The position numbers were made by a program, and so were the translations under genes. From positions 62,001 through 126,000 of the forward strand of contig NZ_VCPE01000016.1 in assembly GCF_005938105.1 (NCBI RefSeq): DNA of 64,000 bases, written 5' to 3'. The notes below the pieces were generated by a model. That model saw only the letters and a program-made list of their open reading frames with translations. It did no database searches and had not been told where the DNA came from. The DNA is from Brucella haematophila (GTDB lineage: Bacteria; Pseudomonadota; Alphaproteobacteria; Rhizobiales; Rhizobiaceae). Shown here one piece after another: positions 26,123 to 36,649 of this stretch; position 1 is the first letter of the stretch; each line of letters begins with the position of its first letter.

Positions 26123-28261
26123 ATGACGCAGAAAACCCGTGCGGATTGGGAAGCGTTGGCCGAGAAGGAACTGAAGCGTCCGGCGGACAGTCTTGTCTGG
26201 CATACGCCGGAAGGCATTGACGTGAAGCCGCTTTACACGGCGGACGATCTGCAAAATGTCGATCATCTGGACAGCCTGCCGGGCTTCGAGCCTTTCGTTC
26301 GTGGCCCGCGCGCCACCATGTATGCCGGGCGTCCGTGGACCATCCGCCAATATGCCGGTTTCTCCACCGCCGAAGCATCCAACGCCTTTTACCGCAAGGC
26401 GCTTGCCGCCGGGCAGCAAGGCGTTTCGGTTGCCTTCGACCTTGCCACCCATCGCGGCTATGACAGCGACCATCCACGTGTCGTTGGTGACGTTGGCAAG
26501 GCGGGCGTGGCCATCGACTCCGTCGAGGACATGAAAATCCTCTTCGACGGCATTCCGCTTGAAAAAGTCTCTGTTTCCATGACCATGAATGGCGCGGTCA
26601 TCCCGATCCTCGCCAATTTCATTGTCGCGGGCGAAGAACAGGGCGTTTCACGCGACCTGCTTTCCGGCACCATCCAGAACGACATTCTCAAGGAGTTCAT
26701 GGTCCGCAACACCTATATTTATCCGCCGGAACCTTCCATGCGGATCATTGCGGACATCATTGCCTATACCGCGACGGAAATGCCGAAATTCAATTCGATT
26801 TCCATCTCCGGCTACCACATGCAGGAAGCCGGTGCGACGCTGGTTCAGGAACTGGCCTTCACGCTGGCCGACGGGCGCGAATATGTGCGTGCCGCGCTGC
26901 AAAAGGGCCTGAATGTTGACGACTTCGCGGGCCGCCTGTCGTTCTTCTTCGCCATTGGCATGAACTTCTTCATGGAAATCGCCAAGCTGCGTGCTGCACG
27001 CCTGCTCTGGACGCGCATCATGAAGGAGTTCGAGCCGAAAAAGCCGGGTTCACTGATGCTGCGTACCCATTGCCAGACGTCTGGCGTGTCGTTGCAGGAA
27101 CAGGACCCCTATAACAACGTCGTGCGGACGGCATTCGAGGCTATGTCGGCAGCACTGGGCGGCACGCAATCGCTGCATACGAACGCCTTCGACGAAGCCA
27201 TTGCTTTGCCTACGGAATTTTCGGCGCGCATTGCCCGCAACACGCAGCTCATCCTCCAGAATGAAACCGGCGTGACAAAGGTGGTCGATCCGCTGGCAGG
27301 CTCCTATTACATCGAAAGCCTTACCAATGAACTGGCGGAAAAAGCCTGGGCGCTAATTGAGGAGGTCGAAGGTCTGGGCGGCATGACCAAAGCCGTCGAA
27401 AGTGGCCTACCGAAGCGCCTGATCGAAGAAGCTGCTACACGGCGGCAGGCGGCAGTCGACAAGGGCGAGGAAGTGATTGTCGGCGTCAACAAGTTCCGTC
27501 TGGAACAGGAAGACGAGATCGACATTCTCGAAATCGACAATACCGCTGTGCGCCAGTCGCAGATTGCCCGCATCGAGCGTATCCGCCAGACGCGTGACAA
27601 GGCCAAGGTGGAAGCGGCCCTTGCTGAACTTGAGAAAATTGCGACCAGCGGTGAAGGCAATCTTCTTGCCGCCGCTGTGGAAGCTTCCCGCGCTCGCGCC
27701 ACGGTCGGTGAAATCTCCGACGCCATGCGCCGTGCTTTCGGTGACCACGCTGCCGAGCCGAAAGTCATTCGCAAGGTCTATGGCGATGCCTATAAGGACG
27801 AGCCGGAATATCAGATTCTGGTATCGCGGCTGGAAGAATTTTCCCAGCATAGCGGCGCAAAGCCAAAGGTGATGGTCGCCAAGCTTGGGCAGGACGGACA
27901 TGATCGCGGCGCGAAGATCATTGCGTCGGCCTTCGGCGATATCGGTTTCGAAGTTCTGGCAGGCCCCTTGTTCCAGACACCCGATGAAGCCGCCGACATG
28001 GCGATCAAGTCGAAGGTGCATGTCATTGGCGTGTCGTCCCTCGCCGCCGGTCACAAGACCTTGCTGCCGCAACTTGTCGAAACGTTGAAAGCCAAGGGCG
28101 CTGAAAATATCGTCGTGGTCTGCGGCGGCGTGGTGCCACGTCAGGATTATCAGTACCTGTTCGACCGCGGCGTCGCTGCCGTTTTCGGTCCCGGCTCGAA
28201 TGTGCTGGACTGCGCGCGCGCGGTTCTGGACATTCTGGAAGGCAAGCGTCGAAATCTCTGA
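26123..28261 (+). CDS. scpA: Methylmalonyl-CoA mutase (adenosylcobalamin-dependent)
   Basis: A 712-residue single-chain mutase that turns (R)-methylmalonyl-CoA into succinyl-CoA, feeding propionate carbon to the TCA cycle. The N-terminal TIM barrel has the substrate motifs ([42 protein letters not shown]). The C-terminal B12 domain has the DxHxxG motif ([10 protein letters not shown]) near residue 592, where His is the lower cobalt ligand. The ATG at 26123 follows GGAG; an ATG five codons earlier is less likely. No methylmalonyl-CoA epimerase or MeaB-type chaperone is in the window. Confidence 0.96.
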   Translation: MTQKTRADWEALAEKELKRPADSLVWHTPEGIDVKPLYTADDLQNVDHLDSLPGFEPFVRGPRATMYAGRPWTIRQYAGFSTAEASNAFYRKALAAGQQGVSVAFDLATHRGYDSDHPRVVGDVGKAGVAIDSVEDMKILFDGIPLEKVSVSMTMNGAVIPILANFIVAGEEQGVSRDLLSGTIQNDILKEFMVRNTYIYPPEPSMRIIADIIAYTATEMPKFNSISISGYHMQEAGATLVQELAFTLADGREYVRAALQKGLNVDDFAGRLSFFFAIGMNFFMEIAKLRAARLLWTRIMKEFEPKKPGSLMLRTHCQTSGVSLQEQDPYNNVVRTAFEAMSAALGGTQSLHTNAFDEAIALPTEFSARIARNTQLILQNETGVTKVVDPLAGSYYIESLTNELAEKAWALIEEVEGLGGMTKAVESGLPKRLIEEAATRRQAAVDKGEEVIVGVNKFRLEQEDEIDILEIDNTAVRQSQIARIERIRQTRDKAKVEAALAELEKIATSGEGNLLAAAVEASRARATVGEISDAMRRAFGDHAAEPKVIRKVYGDAYKDEPEYQILVSRLEEFSQHSGAKPKVMVAKLGQDGHDRGAKIIASAFGDIGFEVLAGPLFQTPDEAADMAIKSKVHVIGVSSLAAGHKTLLPQLVETLKAKGAENIVVVCGGVVPRQDYQYLFDRGVAAVFGPGSNVLDCARAVLDILEGKRRNL

Positions 28262-28316
28262 TTTTGACTATAATTCATAGAGTTAAGCCAAAAAAGAGAT
28301 TCAATTTCTCAACACG

Positions 28317-28344
28317 AAAAGCCGAGGCAGATGCTTCGGCTTTT
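28317..28344 (+). terminator. Terminator after methylmalonyl-CoA mutase
   Basis: AAAAGCCGA and TCGGCTTTT form a 9-bp stem with a 10-base loop, followed by CTGCTTTTA. Because the stem has A/T flanks on both sides it may also serve the opposite-strand gene that ends at 28359. Confidence 0.8.
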
Positions 28345-28358
28345 CTGCTTTTATGATC

Positions 28359-28748
<390 letters not shown>

Positions 28749-28913
28749 TCATATAACGGGAAGTCATCATTATAGTTCCATGGCTGAACGGCGGACGATC
28801 ATTGTAAAATGAGCGACACAAAAACTTAAATCACGCTCTTCCCGCTCCGAAAGGCAGGCCTATATCTCTATTGGGATTTTTACGGGAACTGCTCTTTTAG
28901 GAAAGGATATCCC

Positions 28914-29435
28914 ATGGCCGTCAGCAGAAAGGATCAGGCGCGCGCGCTCAATGCAGAAGAAAAGGAGCTGGTGGAAAAGACCCAGCATCCGCATTTGCAG
29001 GAAGTGTCTGACGAAGAACTGGCGCAACTGGCAAAGCTGATCCGCGAGCGCCGCCAGAAGGCGCGCGACCAGGCCAACCAGCGCCGCCGTGAAATACGTG
29101 GCAAATCCGCTGCCCGTGGCGCTACTGCCTCAAAGCGTGATGATGGCTCCCACCTCAAGGTCGCCGTTCTCGCTACGGCTGTGGCCCGCATCAATGGCGA
29201 AGTCGAACGCCGCGAACAGATGGCTGCTGCTGACGATCTGATCGCCAACGCCCAGAAGGCGCTTGCAGCAAAGCTCGCCAGCGAAAGAAAGGGTAAGACC
29301 TTCAATACGCGTCACGCGCATCTCGGCATGCGTAACGTCCCGAACGAAAAATACAGTACTTTCACACGGGCTGCTGATCGCGGGCGCAACCGCAAGACTG
29401 CAAGCGTGCGGCAGGCAAAGAAAGACTCCCGCTAG
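28914..29435 (+). CDS. Basic helical protein of unknown function
   Basis: A 173-residue, very basic protein (many Lys/Arg) with a good AAAGGA ribosome binding site. It opens with SRKDQARALNAEEKELVEKTQHPHL, has a charged coiled-coil stretch about 35-75 (LIRERRQKARDQANQRRREIRGK) and ends with Arg/Lys clusters. No membrane segment is present. Composition suggests nucleic-acid binding, but that is inference; no domain is recognised. Nothing upstream indicates an operon. Confidence 0.75.
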   Translation: MAVSRKDQARALNAEEKELVEKTQHPHLQEVSDEELAQLAKLIRERRQKARDQANQRRREIRGKSAARGATASKRDDGSHLKVAVLATAVARINGEVERREQMAAADDLIANAQKALAAKLASERKGKTFNTRHAHLGMRNVPNEKYSTFTRAADRGRNRKTASVRQAKKDSR

Positions 29436-29529
29436 AAAACATGCGCAATGACCGGTGCCTTTGACAGGAAGAATCTCCGTTAAAACAGATAGTTATAGCG
29501 GAAACATGATTCATTTTGGCAGGATATTA

Positions 29530-30375
29530 TCAGAGCATTTCCAGCGCCACTTTTCGCGAAGGTGGCGCAAAAGCCTGATCAAGACGCGCCAACTGCTCCC
29601 CGGAAAGCCGCACATCTGCGGCTTTTCTATTATCCCGAACATGGTGCAGGTTCGACGACTTCGGAATGGCAATGACGTTGCCGTTACGCATCGTCCAGGC
29701 CAAGGCGACAGCCGCAGGCGTAACACCGCATTCGGTAGCTATCTCTGCCAAAACGCGATTGCCGAGCAACCGCCCCTGCTCAATGGGCGAATAGGCCATG
29801 AGCGGAATAAAATGCTGATCGCACCAAGGCATGAGGTCGAATTCCGGCCCGCGCCTCGTGAGATTGTAAAGGATCTGGTTGGTTGCGACGGCCTGACCAC
29901 CCGCAACGCCGGACAGCTCCTTCAAATCACTCGTATCGAAATTGCTGACACCCCAGGCGACAATCTTGCCTGCCTGCTGCAACGTCTCGAAAGCGGCCAC
30001 TGTTTCCGCAAGCGGATGGCGTCCGCGCCAGTGCAGCAGATAGAGATCGATACGATCCGTGCCGAGACGTTCCAGACTGCGCTCGCAGGCCTCAATCGTG
30101 CCGCGTCGAGACGCATTATAGGGCAGAACCTTGCTCACCAGAAACACATCGTCGCGGCGACCGGCTATGGCTTCGCCCACGACATATTCGGCCTCGCCAT
30201 CGGCGTACATTTCGGCGGTGTCGATCAATGTCATGCCAAGATCGATGCCGTGCCGAAGCGCTTCGACCTCATGGTGACGCTCTCCGGCGTTCTCCCCCAT
30301 ATACCAGGTACCCTGTCCCAAGGCGGGAACGGTCTGATCTGAAGGAAGTGTGATCTGCGGTATGGTGCCGGTCAT
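29530..30375 (-). CDS. Aldo/keto reductase
   Basis: A 281-residue (alpha/beta)8 NADPH-dependent reductase. Seen: [44 protein letters not shown] (the catalytic Tyr in the MY segment), DLYLLHWRG (His), and [10 protein letters not shown], with cofactor contact [13 protein letters not shown] near the end. The substrate is not predictable. The C-terminal codons lie in AGAGCATTTCCAGC, which is also the opening of the repeat at 5984. It has no operon partner; murI begins 75 bases past its start on the same strand. Confidence 0.93.
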   Translation of the reverse strand: MTGTIPQITLPSDQTVPALGQGTWYMGENAGERHHEVEALRHGIDLGMTLIDTAEMYADGEAEYVVGEAIAGRRDDVFLVSKVLPYNASRRGTIEACERSLERLGTDRIDLYLLHWRGRHPLAETVAAFETLQQAGKIVAWGVSNFDTSDLKELSGVAGGQAVATNQILYNLTRRGPEFDLMPWCDQHFIPLMAYSPIEQGRLLGNRVLAEIATECGVTPAAVALAWTMRNGNVIAIPKSSNLHHVRDNRKAADVRLSGEQLARLDQAFAPPSRKVALEML

Positions 30376-30450
30376 CGCTTTTTCCTCATCGACGGATCAT
30401 GAGCATGATCGCGTAAGATCAGGAAAATTCAAGGCTTTAAGAGTGATATC

Positions 30451-31287
30451 TTATGCGAATTGCAGTCCAAAGCCCTGCATCAGCCTGCGGACAGCATAAT
30501 CCGGCTTCTGCGAGGTGAATACCGCCAGATCGTCGTGATGATGCAGCTCCAAATCGCCCTTGCGCGGCGGCAGCAGCGATACGGTTCGGCGCGCAATCGC
30601 TTCCGCCGGATCGAGCCAATCCACCGGCCACGGTGCCAGACGGCGGAAGACATTGGCGAGAAATGGATAGTGCGTGCAGGCAAGCACCACGATATCGGTA
30701 CGCCTGCCGTCCTTCTCGATAAAGCACGGCGCGATCTGTTCCACGACAAGCGCCTCATCAATCTCCTCACCGCGAATATGCGCCTCGGCAACGCCCGCCA
30801 GCCGGTCAGCACCGACCAGCCGCACATGGCATTGCGAAGCGAAAGACTGGATGAGATCGCGGGTATAAGCACGCTTCACCGTGCCGGGTGTCGCCAGCAC
30901 CGACACAAGTCCTGAAGAAGTGCGCTCGGCAGCGGGCTTGATGGCTGGCACAGTTCCCACGAAAGGCACCGATGGATAGGCGCGGCGCAAATCATCCAGC
31001 ACCAGCGTCGACGCCGTATTGCAGGCGATGACCGCAATTTCTGGATTATGCGTTGCGATGAAACCGCCGAACAGCTCGACGATGCGCGCCCGCAGCGCCT
31101 CTTCTTCCCAACCGCCATAAGGAAAACCGGCATCGTCGGCGATATAGACGAAACGCCGGTCCGGCATGATCACCCGCGCCTCGCGCAATACCGTCAAACC
31201 GCCAATACCGCTGTCGAAGACCAGTATCGGCCTTTCCTTGTCGGTTGTTACGGAAGCGGAAAAGCTGGCGACGGGCGCGTCTTTCAT
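30451..31287 (-). CDS. murI: Glutamate racemase
   Basis: A 278-residue enzyme that makes D-glutamate for peptidoglycan. The catalytic cysteines are in [10 protein letters not shown] and [10 protein letters not shown], with the N-terminal [12 protein letters not shown] and [11 protein letters not shown] motifs. The N-terminal [19 protein letters not shown] is not conserved. Its start overlaps the stop of the upstream trmJ-like gene by 4 bases, so the two are coupled. Confidence 0.95.
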   Translation of the reverse strand: MKDAPVASFSASVTTDKERPILVFDSGIGGLTVLREARVIMPDRRFVYIADDAGFPYGGWEEEALRARIVELFGGFIATHNPEIAVIACNTASTLVLDDLRRAYPSVPFVGTVPAIKPAAERTSSGLVSVLATPGTVKRAYTRDLIQSFASQCHVRLVGADRLAGVAEAHIRGEEIDEALVVEQIAPCFIEKDGRRTDIVVLACTHYPFLANVFRRLAPWPVDWLDPAEAIARRTVSLLPPRKGDLELHHHDDLAVFTSQKPDYAVRRLMQGFGLQFA

Positions 31288-32114
31288 TCTGCCTTGTCCT
31301 CTGGGGCGGGCTTGCGGGCACGACCTTCCGGCGCACCTGAGCCACGCGGCTTCTTGGGCGTGAATACATCAAGCGAGGTGACCACCCCGCGCAGGAGCTT
31401 CAATTCTGCCGAGGCGAAACCGGCGCGTGTCAGAACGGCACGCAGATTATTGACCATGATTTCCTTGCGCGCTTCCGGCCGGAAATAACCTCTGACATCA
31501 AGGGCTTCTTCCAGATGATTGAACAAGCCCTGCAATTCCTGCTTCGGTGCAAGTTCCATCTCCGGCCCACGGAAAACCGTTTCAGTCTCCGTTTCCAGAC
31601 CGGACTTCATCCACTCATAGGACATCAGCAGCACGGCTTGCGCGATGTTCAGCGAAGCAAAGGCGGGATTGACCGGGAAAGTAACCAACTCGTCGGCAAG
31701 ACCCACTTCCTCATTGCTGAGGCCGAAACGTTCGCGGCCGAAGAGAATACCGGTCTTTTCGCCCGTTTTGAAACGCCTGCGCAACTCATTGCCAGCCTCA
31801 ACGGCGCTACGCACCTGCTTGAAGCCGTCGCGTTCACGCGCCGTGGTGGCATAGACAAAATTGAGATCGGCAATGGCCGACGGCAGATCGTCATAAACCA
31901 CCGCATTGTCAATAACATGGTCGGCCTTGCTGGCCGCAGCCCTCGCCTTTTCGCTCGGAAACTCCTCACGCGGATTGACGAGACGCAGTTCAGCCAGACC
32001 GAAATTCGCCATGGCGCGCGCTACCATGCCGATATTTTCCGGCAATTGCGGCTCTACCAGCACGATTGCCGGTCCTTCCGCGATAAAGGGGCGCTGTTTG
32101 TCGGTTCCTGCCAT
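31284..32114 (-). CDS. trmJ: TrmJ-family tRNA (cytidine/uridine-2'-O)-methyltransferase
   Basis: A 276-residue SPOUT methyltransferase from the ATG at 32112-32114 ([10 protein letters not shown]); a longer frame from 32327 adds 71 residues with no family likeness. Seen: [52 protein letters not shown] and [19 protein letters not shown], the knotted SAM-binding core. It should 2'-O-methylate position 32 of tRNAs, as in E. coli; target specificity in alphaproteobacteria is inferred. It is upstream of and coupled to murI. Confidence 0.9.
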   Translation of the reverse strand: MAGTDKQRPFIAEGPAIVLVEPQLPENIGMVARAMANFGLAELRLVNPREEFPSEKARAAASKADHVIDNAVVYDDLPSAIADLNFVYATTARERDGFKQVRSAVEAGNELRRRFKTGEKTGILFGRERFGLSNEEVGLADELVTFPVNPAFASLNIAQAVLLMSYEWMKSGLETETETVFRGPEMELAPKQELQGLFNHLEEALDVRGYFRPEARKEIMVNNLRAVLTRAGFASAELKLLRGVVTSLDVFTPKKPRGSGAPEGRARKPAPEDKAE

Positions 32115-32370
32115 GATATTTTCCGCTAAAGCATGGCGCAGCCCAATGACTTCATTGAGTGCCCGCGACCATGCGACATTGAAAGAAACGAGAGCCAAAA
32201 GCTCTAGTGATAGTAGATCGTGGCGTTTCCCTGACATAATTGACGCGAAATCGCAAAGATTCCCCTTACGTTCATGGGAAAAAGCCGGGTGTAGTATCCG
32301 AATAACACCAGCCCTCACCTCATCCATGCCAGATTAACCGCACGGAAAATCAGGATTCAGGGAGGAAGCC

Positions 32371-32955
32371 ATGTCCGGTAAAAAAATTCTCATGCTGTGC
32401 GGTGATTTCGGCGAAGACTATGAAACCATGGTCCCGTTCCAGACCCTGCTTGCGGTCGGCCACACGGTTCATGCCGTTTGCCCCGGCAAGAAAGCGGGTG
32501 ATCAGGTTGCCACCGCTATCCACGATTTCGAAGGTCATCAGACCTATACTGAAAAGCCCGGGCATAATTTCACGCTCAACGCCAGCTTCGCTGATGTGAA
32601 GGCTGAAAACTATGACGCATTGGTCATCCCCGGCGGCCGCGGACCGGAATATCTGCGCCTTGATGACAAGGTCATCGCTGTCGTGAAGCATTTCTTCGAA
32701 GCGAACAAGCCAGTCGCAGCCGTCTGCCACGGTGCACAACTGCTCGCCGCCGCCCGCGTGCTGGAAGGCCGCACCTGCTCGGCCTATCCGGCCTGCCGTC
32801 CGGAAGTCGAACTTGCCGGTGGCACTTATGCCGATATTCCCGTTGATCAGGCCGTAACAGACGGCAACCTCGTCACCGCCCCAGCCTGGCCTGCCCATCC
32901 GGCATGGCTGTCGCAGTTTCTTGGCGTTCTCGGCACCAAGATCACGCACGCTTGA
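32371..32955 (+). CDS. DJ-1/PfpI family protein
   Basis: A 194-residue class I glutamine-amidotransferase-fold protein. The nucleophile elbow [10 protein letters not shown] carries the catalytic Cys and following His, and [14 protein letters not shown] carries the conserved glycine loop. Members include PfpI/YhbO proteases and glyoxalase III-like deglycases; activity here is undetermined. GGAGG lies 8 bases before the ATG. A 10-bp GCCTGCAACC/GGTTGCAGGC hairpin follows the stop. Confidence 0.92.
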   Translation: MSGKKILMLCGDFGEDYETMVPFQTLLAVGHTVHAVCPGKKAGDQVATAIHDFEGHQTYTEKPGHNFTLNASFADVKAENYDALVIPGGRGPEYLRLDDKVIAVVKHFFEANKPVAAVCHGAQLLAAARVLEGRTCSAYPACRPEVELAGGTYADIPVDQAVTDGNLVTAPAWPAHPAWLSQFLGVLGTKITHA

Positions 32956-32969
32956 GCCAACTTGATCTT

Positions 32970-32996
32970 GCCTGCAACCATCATCCGGTTGCAGGC
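32970..32996 (+). terminator. Hairpin after the PfpI gene
   Basis: GCCTGCAACC and GGTTGCAGGC pair perfectly around a 7-base loop, 14 bases beyond the stop. No T-run follows, so it may protect the 3' end or act as a weak terminator before the next gene on the same strand. Confidence 0.5.
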
Positions 32997-33046
32997 AGCT
33001 TCATATTGCGCAAAACTATCCGGGGAGCTTCATCCGGGAGAAAATC

Positions 33047-33457
33047 ATGTGCAGATTGTTCATCGGTGCCAATCCAGAACTCTGGCAGAGCGTAACGCGC
33101 TCTCTGCGCATTGATGGCGTCGTCACCAGCGTCCGGCTTGAAAACTTCTACTGGTGGACACTGGAGGAGGTCGCTTCCCGTGACAGTCTCAGCGTGAGCC
33201 GCCTTATCGGCAAGCTCTATGGTGAATCCCGCGAGGAAGGCCACGACCTCGATAATTTTGCCTCGTTCCTGCGCGTCTGCTGCGGACGCTATCTCTCGCT
33301 GCAACTGAGCGGCCTTGTGCCGACCGACAAGGCAGCCGCCATTTCGGCGCTCGACGCCGATGCTATTCTGGCGCGTGAACAGGAAAATTACCGCCAGCAG
33401 CAGGAGAGCTGGAAGAAGCCGCGCAACGGCGAGACCGCAACGCATCGCGCTGCCTGA
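33047..33457 (+). CDS. Ribbon-helix-helix domain protein (RHH_4)
   Basis: A 136-residue protein with MCRLFIGANPELWQSVTRSLRIDGVVTSVRLENFYWWTLEEVASRDSLSVSRLIGKLY, where the SVRLENFYWWTLEEVA strand-helix matches the alphaproteobacterial RHH_4 DNA-binding family, followed by NFASFLRVCCGRYL. GGGAG lies 7 bases before the ATG. It is likely a small dimeric transcription regulator; its targets are unknown. Confidence 0.85.
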   Translation: MCRLFIGANPELWQSVTRSLRIDGVVTSVRLENFYWWTLEEVASRDSLSVSRLIGKLYGESREEGHDLDNFASFLRVCCGRYLSLQLSGLVPTDKAAAISALDADAILAREQENYRQQQESWKKPRNGETATHRAA

Positions 33458-33512
33458 CCCAAATCAGCACCCTTCCCAATTTTTTGACTGCCAATTTCAC
33501 CTATAGGCCAAA

Positions 33513-33541
33513 GAATAAGGCTTGAGAGCTTTGCCTTATTC
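33513..33541 (+). promoter_or_regulatory. Inverted repeat in the icd promoter region
   Basis: GAATAAGGC and GCCTTATTC are perfect 9-base arms around 11 bases. A TTGCCT/CTATAG pair (about 33531 and 33552) would put the right arm on a -35 element, so this may be an operator. It may also be an RNA hairpin in the 5' leader. Confidence 0.4.
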
Positions 33542-33589
33542 CCTACGGGTGCTATAGGGGCGCGACGAATTTAAAAAGAGGCTTCATCC

Positions 33590-34804
33590 ATGGCAAAAAT
33601 CAAGGTTGCGAACCCAGTCGTTGAACTCGACGGCGACGAGATGACCCGCATCATCTGGCAGTTCATCAAGGACAAGCTGATCCATCCCTATCTCGACGTC
33701 GATCTGAAATATTACGATCTGTCGGTTGAAAACCGCGATGCGACCAATGACCAGGTCACCATCGATGCAGCCAACGCAATCAAGGAACATGGCGTCGGCG
33801 TAAAGTGCGCGACCATCACCCCTGACGAAGCGCGCGTTGAAGAATTCAAGCTCAAGAAGATGTGGAAGTCGCCTAACGGCACCATCCGCAACATTCTCGG
33901 CGGCGTGATTTTCCGCGAGCCGATCATCTGCAAGAACGTTCCGCGCCTCGTGCCGGGCTGGACCCAGCCGATCATCGTTGGCCGTCATGCTTTCGGCGAC
34001 CAGTACCGCGCGACCGATTTCAAGTTCCCGGGCAAGGGCACGCTTTCGATCAAGTTCGTCGGCGAAGACGGCGAAACCATCGAACACGAAGTCTATCAGG
34101 CTCCGGCGGCTGGCGTGGCAATGGCCATGTACAACCTCGACGAATCGATCCGCGAATTTGCCCGTGCTTCGCTGAACTACGGCCTGCAGCGCAACTACCC
34201 GGTCTATCTCTCGACGAAGAACACCATCCTGAAGGCCTATGACGGTCGCTTCAAGGACATCTTCGAAGAAGTCTACCAGACCGAATTCGCCGACAAGTTC
34301 AAGGCAGCGAAGATCTGGTACGAGCATCGCCTCATCGACGACATGGTCGCTTCGGCGCTCAAGTGGTCCGGCGGCTATGTCTGGGCTTGTAAGAACTACG
34401 ACGGCGACGTTCAGTCGGATATCGTGGCTCAGGGCTTCGGCTCGCTCGGCCTGATGACCTCGGTTCTGATGACGCCGGATGGCAAGACCGTTGAAGCTGA
34501 AGCTGCACACGGCACCGTGACCCGTCACTACCGCCAGCATCAGAAGGGCGAGGAAACCTCGACCAACTCGATCGCTTCGATCTTCGCATGGACCCGCGGT
34601 CTCGCACACCGCGCCAAGCTCGACGACAATGCCGAGCTGAAGCGCTTTGCCGACACGCTGGAAAAGGTCTGCGTCGACACCGTCGAAAGCGGTTTCATGA
34701 CCAAGGATCTGGCACTGCTCATCGGTCCGGATCAGCCTTGGCTCTCCACCACCGGCTTCCTCGACAAGATCGACGAAAACCTCAAGAAGGCTATGGCTGC
34801 TTAA
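33590..34804 (+). CDS. icd: Isocitrate dehydrogenase (NADP-dependent, eukaryote-like type)
   Basis: A 404-residue homodimeric enzyme that decarboxylates isocitrate to 2-oxoglutarate in the TCA cycle. The sequence is subfamily II ([45 protein letters not shown]), the same type as mitochondrial NADP-IDH. Substrate and metal motifs seen include [34 protein letters not shown] and [16 protein letters not shown] ribosome binding site and a terminator downstream mark a single gene. Confidence 0.97.
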   Translation: MAKIKVANPVVELDGDEMTRIIWQFIKDKLIHPYLDVDLKYYDLSVENRDATNDQVTIDAANAIKEHGVGVKCATITPDEARVEEFKLKKMWKSPNGTIRNILGGVIFREPIICKNVPRLVPGWTQPIIVGRHAFGDQYRATDFKFPGKGTLSIKFVGEDGETIEHEVYQAPAAGVAMAMYNLDESIREFARASLNYGLQRNYPVYLSTKNTILKAYDGRFKDIFEEVYQTEFADKFKAAKIWYEHRLIDDMVASALKWSGGYVWACKNYDGDVQSDIVAQGFGSLGLMTSVLMTPDGKTVEAEAAHGTVTRHYRQHQKGEETSTNSIASIFAWTRGLAHRAKLDDNAELKRFADTLEKVCVDTVESGFMTKDLALLIGPDQPWLSTTGFLDKIDENLKKAMAA

Positions 34805-34832
34805 TCAGCACCAGCTTTTGTAAGAATACAAG

Positions 34833-34860
34833 ACGGCGGGTTTATCCCGTCGTTTTCTTT
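34833..34860 (+). terminator. Terminator after icd
   Basis: ACGGCGGG and CCCGTCGT (one G-U pair) form a stem around TTTAT, followed by TTTCTTTTTG, a plausible intrinsic terminator 29 bases past the stop. Confidence 0.8.
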
Positions 34861-34919
34861 TTGATTTGCTTCATATGGGAAAACGCGCATCCTGTGCCGA
34901 CAAGGTTCAGGAGGAAAAA

Positions 34920-35537
34920 ATGGCTGACCTCACGCTTTTCACCAATCCCATGTCGCGTGGACGTATCGCACGCTGGATGCTGGAGGAAACGGGCAGGCCC
35001 TACGACGTACAAATTCTCGACTTTGGCCCTCCCATGAAAGGCCCCGAATATTGTGCCGTGAACCCCATGGGGAAAGTTCCGGCACTGCGCCACGGCGAGG
35101 CGGTCGTCACCGAAGCTGCGGCCATCTGCGCTTATCTGGCCGTCACCTTTCCAGAAGCAGGACTTGCGCCCCACCCTGACGAACGCGCCGATTTTTATCG
35201 CTGGATGTTCTTTGCCGCCGGTCCGCTGGAAGCAGCCCTTTCAAACCGCTCCATGGGCTTCGAAGTCCCGCCCGATCGCGAGCGCATGATGGGGTATGGC
35301 AATTACGACAGCGTGGTCGACACACTGGAAAAGGCGATATCGCGCCATCCCTATATCACCGGCAATCGCTTTACCGCCGCCGATGTCTATGTCGGCTCCC
35401 ATATTGGCTGGGGCATGATGTTCGGCAGTCTGCCGCATCGTCCGGCCTTCGACACCTATTGGGAGCGGCTGCAAGCCCGTCCGGCATGGAAACGCGCATC
35501 CGAACTGGATGACGCTGCTGTTAAAGCCGCAAGCTAA
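34920..35537 (+). CDS. Glutathione S-transferase family protein
   Basis: A 205-residue GST from ATG 34920 with GGAGG 5 bases upstream. The N-terminal thioredoxin-fold domain has LFTNPMSRGRIARWMLEETG (catalytic Ser region) and NPMGKVPALRHGEAVVTEAAAICAYLA, where cis-Pro and the glutathione-binding ES-like TE occur. The C-terminal domain is helical (FTAADVYVGSHIGWGM). Substrates are unknown. It converges with the arsR-type gene, 10 bases apart. Confidence 0.92.
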   Translation: MADLTLFTNPMSRGRIARWMLEETGRPYDVQILDFGPPMKGPEYCAVNPMGKVPALRHGEAVVTEAAAICAYLAVTFPEAGLAPHPDERADFYRWMFFAAGPLEAALSNRSMGFEVPPDRERMMGYGNYDSVVDTLEKAISRHPYITGNRFTAADVYVGSHIGWGMMFGSLPHRPAFDTYWERLQARPAWKRASELDDAAVKAAS

Positions 35538-35547
35538 AGCACCGATT

Positions 35548-36237
35548 TCAGCTCGGCTGCGCTTCAATCGAGAAGGCGCTCCTAAAAGCGTGCGCGCCCG
35601 TGGGTGAAAATGCGATCACCCGCCCCTCGGCGCGCCGGGCCCAACCACGAGCGATGAAATTATTCAGAAGCGCTGCGCCAAGTGCGCCGCCCAGATGATT
35701 GCGCCGTTCGCTCCAGTCAAGACAATGGCGGCACACAGGCCTCTTGCCGTGTTCCAGCGCCGTCACGTCGACACCCAGACAAGTGAAGAACGACTTGCCC
35801 TCATCCGTCAGCACAGGCTCCTCTGCATTATCGATCAGGCGGAGCTTATGCGCCGCATCGAGCATCTCAACCCCGCACTCGCCTGCCAGATGGTCGTAGC
35901 AAATGCGCGCTTTGCGTAATGCTTCATCCTTCGGCCCCGTGCGCACACGCACCGCACCCGTTCGCTGGGCAAGCCCCATCAGCCCTTCCAGCACTTGCGC
36001 CACATCCGTGCCCGACAGGCGAAAATAACGATGGCGTCCCTGCTTCTCAGCAACCAGCAGATTGGCGGCATCAAGCTTCGACAGATGCCCGCTCGCCGTT
36101 TGTAGCGTCACGCCCGCCGCAGCCGCCAGTTCGCTGACGGTCAGAGCGCGCCCGTCCATCAGCGCAGTCAGCATGTTTGCGCGTGCCGGATCACCGAGAA
36201 GAGAGGCGACGGAAGCTATGATCGGTCCATCTTTCAT
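35548..36237 (-). CDS. ArsR family transcriptional regulator
   Basis: A 229-residue regulator. The start at 36235-36237 (MKDGPIIASVASLLGDPARA) is preferred over an upstream frame that crosses the operator. The N-terminal winged helix-turn-helix (about 1-85) is typical ArsR/SmtB (LLGDPARANMLTALMDGRALTVSELAAAAGVTLQTASGHLSKL). The unusual C-terminal half (about 90-229) has cysteines in RICYDHLAGECGVEM, SFFTCLGV and RPVCRHCLDWSERR. This Cys pattern suggests a redox or metal sensor, but that is inference. It is divergent from the NIPSNAP/ABM pair. Confidence 0.9.
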   Translation of the reverse strand: MKDGPIIASVASLLGDPARANMLTALMDGRALTVSELAAAAGVTLQTASGHLSKLDAANLLVAEKQGRHRYFRLSGTDVAQVLEGLMGLAQRTGAVRVRTGPKDEALRKARICYDHLAGECGVEMLDAAHKLRLIDNAEEPVLTDEGKSFFTCLGVDVTALEHGKRPVCRHCLDWSERRNHLGGALGAALLNNFIARGWARRAEGRVIAFSPTGAHAFRSAFSIEAQPS

Positions 36238-36257
36238 ACTTCGATCGTAACCGAAGT
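36238..36257. promoter_or_regulatory. Candidate ArsR operator
   Basis: An inverted repeat ACTTCG-N8-CGAAGT lies directly before the ATG of the ArsR-type regulator and in the 82-base divergent spacer, so it can control both directions. Imperfect extension of the arms (GAT/AAC) is visible. Confidence 0.5.
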
Positions 36258-36319
36258 GTCGTTGTCGTTCAAGCGCTACAGTGTCTCCATCAAAAGCATG
36301 CATATCAAGGAGACCTCGC

Positions 36320-36649
36320 ATGATCACCTGTTTCATCCGCTACCAGATCGACCCTTTCAAAGCGGATGCCTTTGCCGAATATGCGCGTAATTGGGGACAA
36401 GCCATTCCTCGTTGTGGCGCGCAACTGATCGGCTATTTCGGACCACATGAAGGTTCGGCCACGACCGCCTATGGCGTTTATTCGCTGGAGAACCTCGCCG
36501 CTTACGAGGCCTATCGCGCGCGACTGGCCGCCGACCCGCTGGGACGCGAGAATTATGAATTTGCGCGTCGGGAGCAATTCATCCGGTCTGAGGATCGCAT
36601 CTTTCTCAAGTTGCAATCTGGACCCCATGCGGAGTTGAAAAAGCCATGA
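36320..36649 (+). CDS. NIPSNAP family protein
   Basis: A 109-residue protein from ATG 36320, with AGGAGA just upstream. It matches the NIPSNAP/ferredoxin-like dimeric barrel family (MITCFIRYQIDPFKADAFAEYARNWG; LIGYFGPHEGSATTAYGVYSLENLAAYEAYRARL). No activity is known. Its stop overlaps the next start by 4 bases (ATGA), so it is coupled to the monooxygenase-like gene. Divergent from the ArsR-family gene. Confidence 0.9.
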   Translation: MITCFIRYQIDPFKADAFAEYARNWGQAIPRCGAQLIGYFGPHEGSATTAYGVYSLENLAAYEAYRARLAADPLGRENYEFARREQFIRSEDRIFLKLQSGPHAELKKP

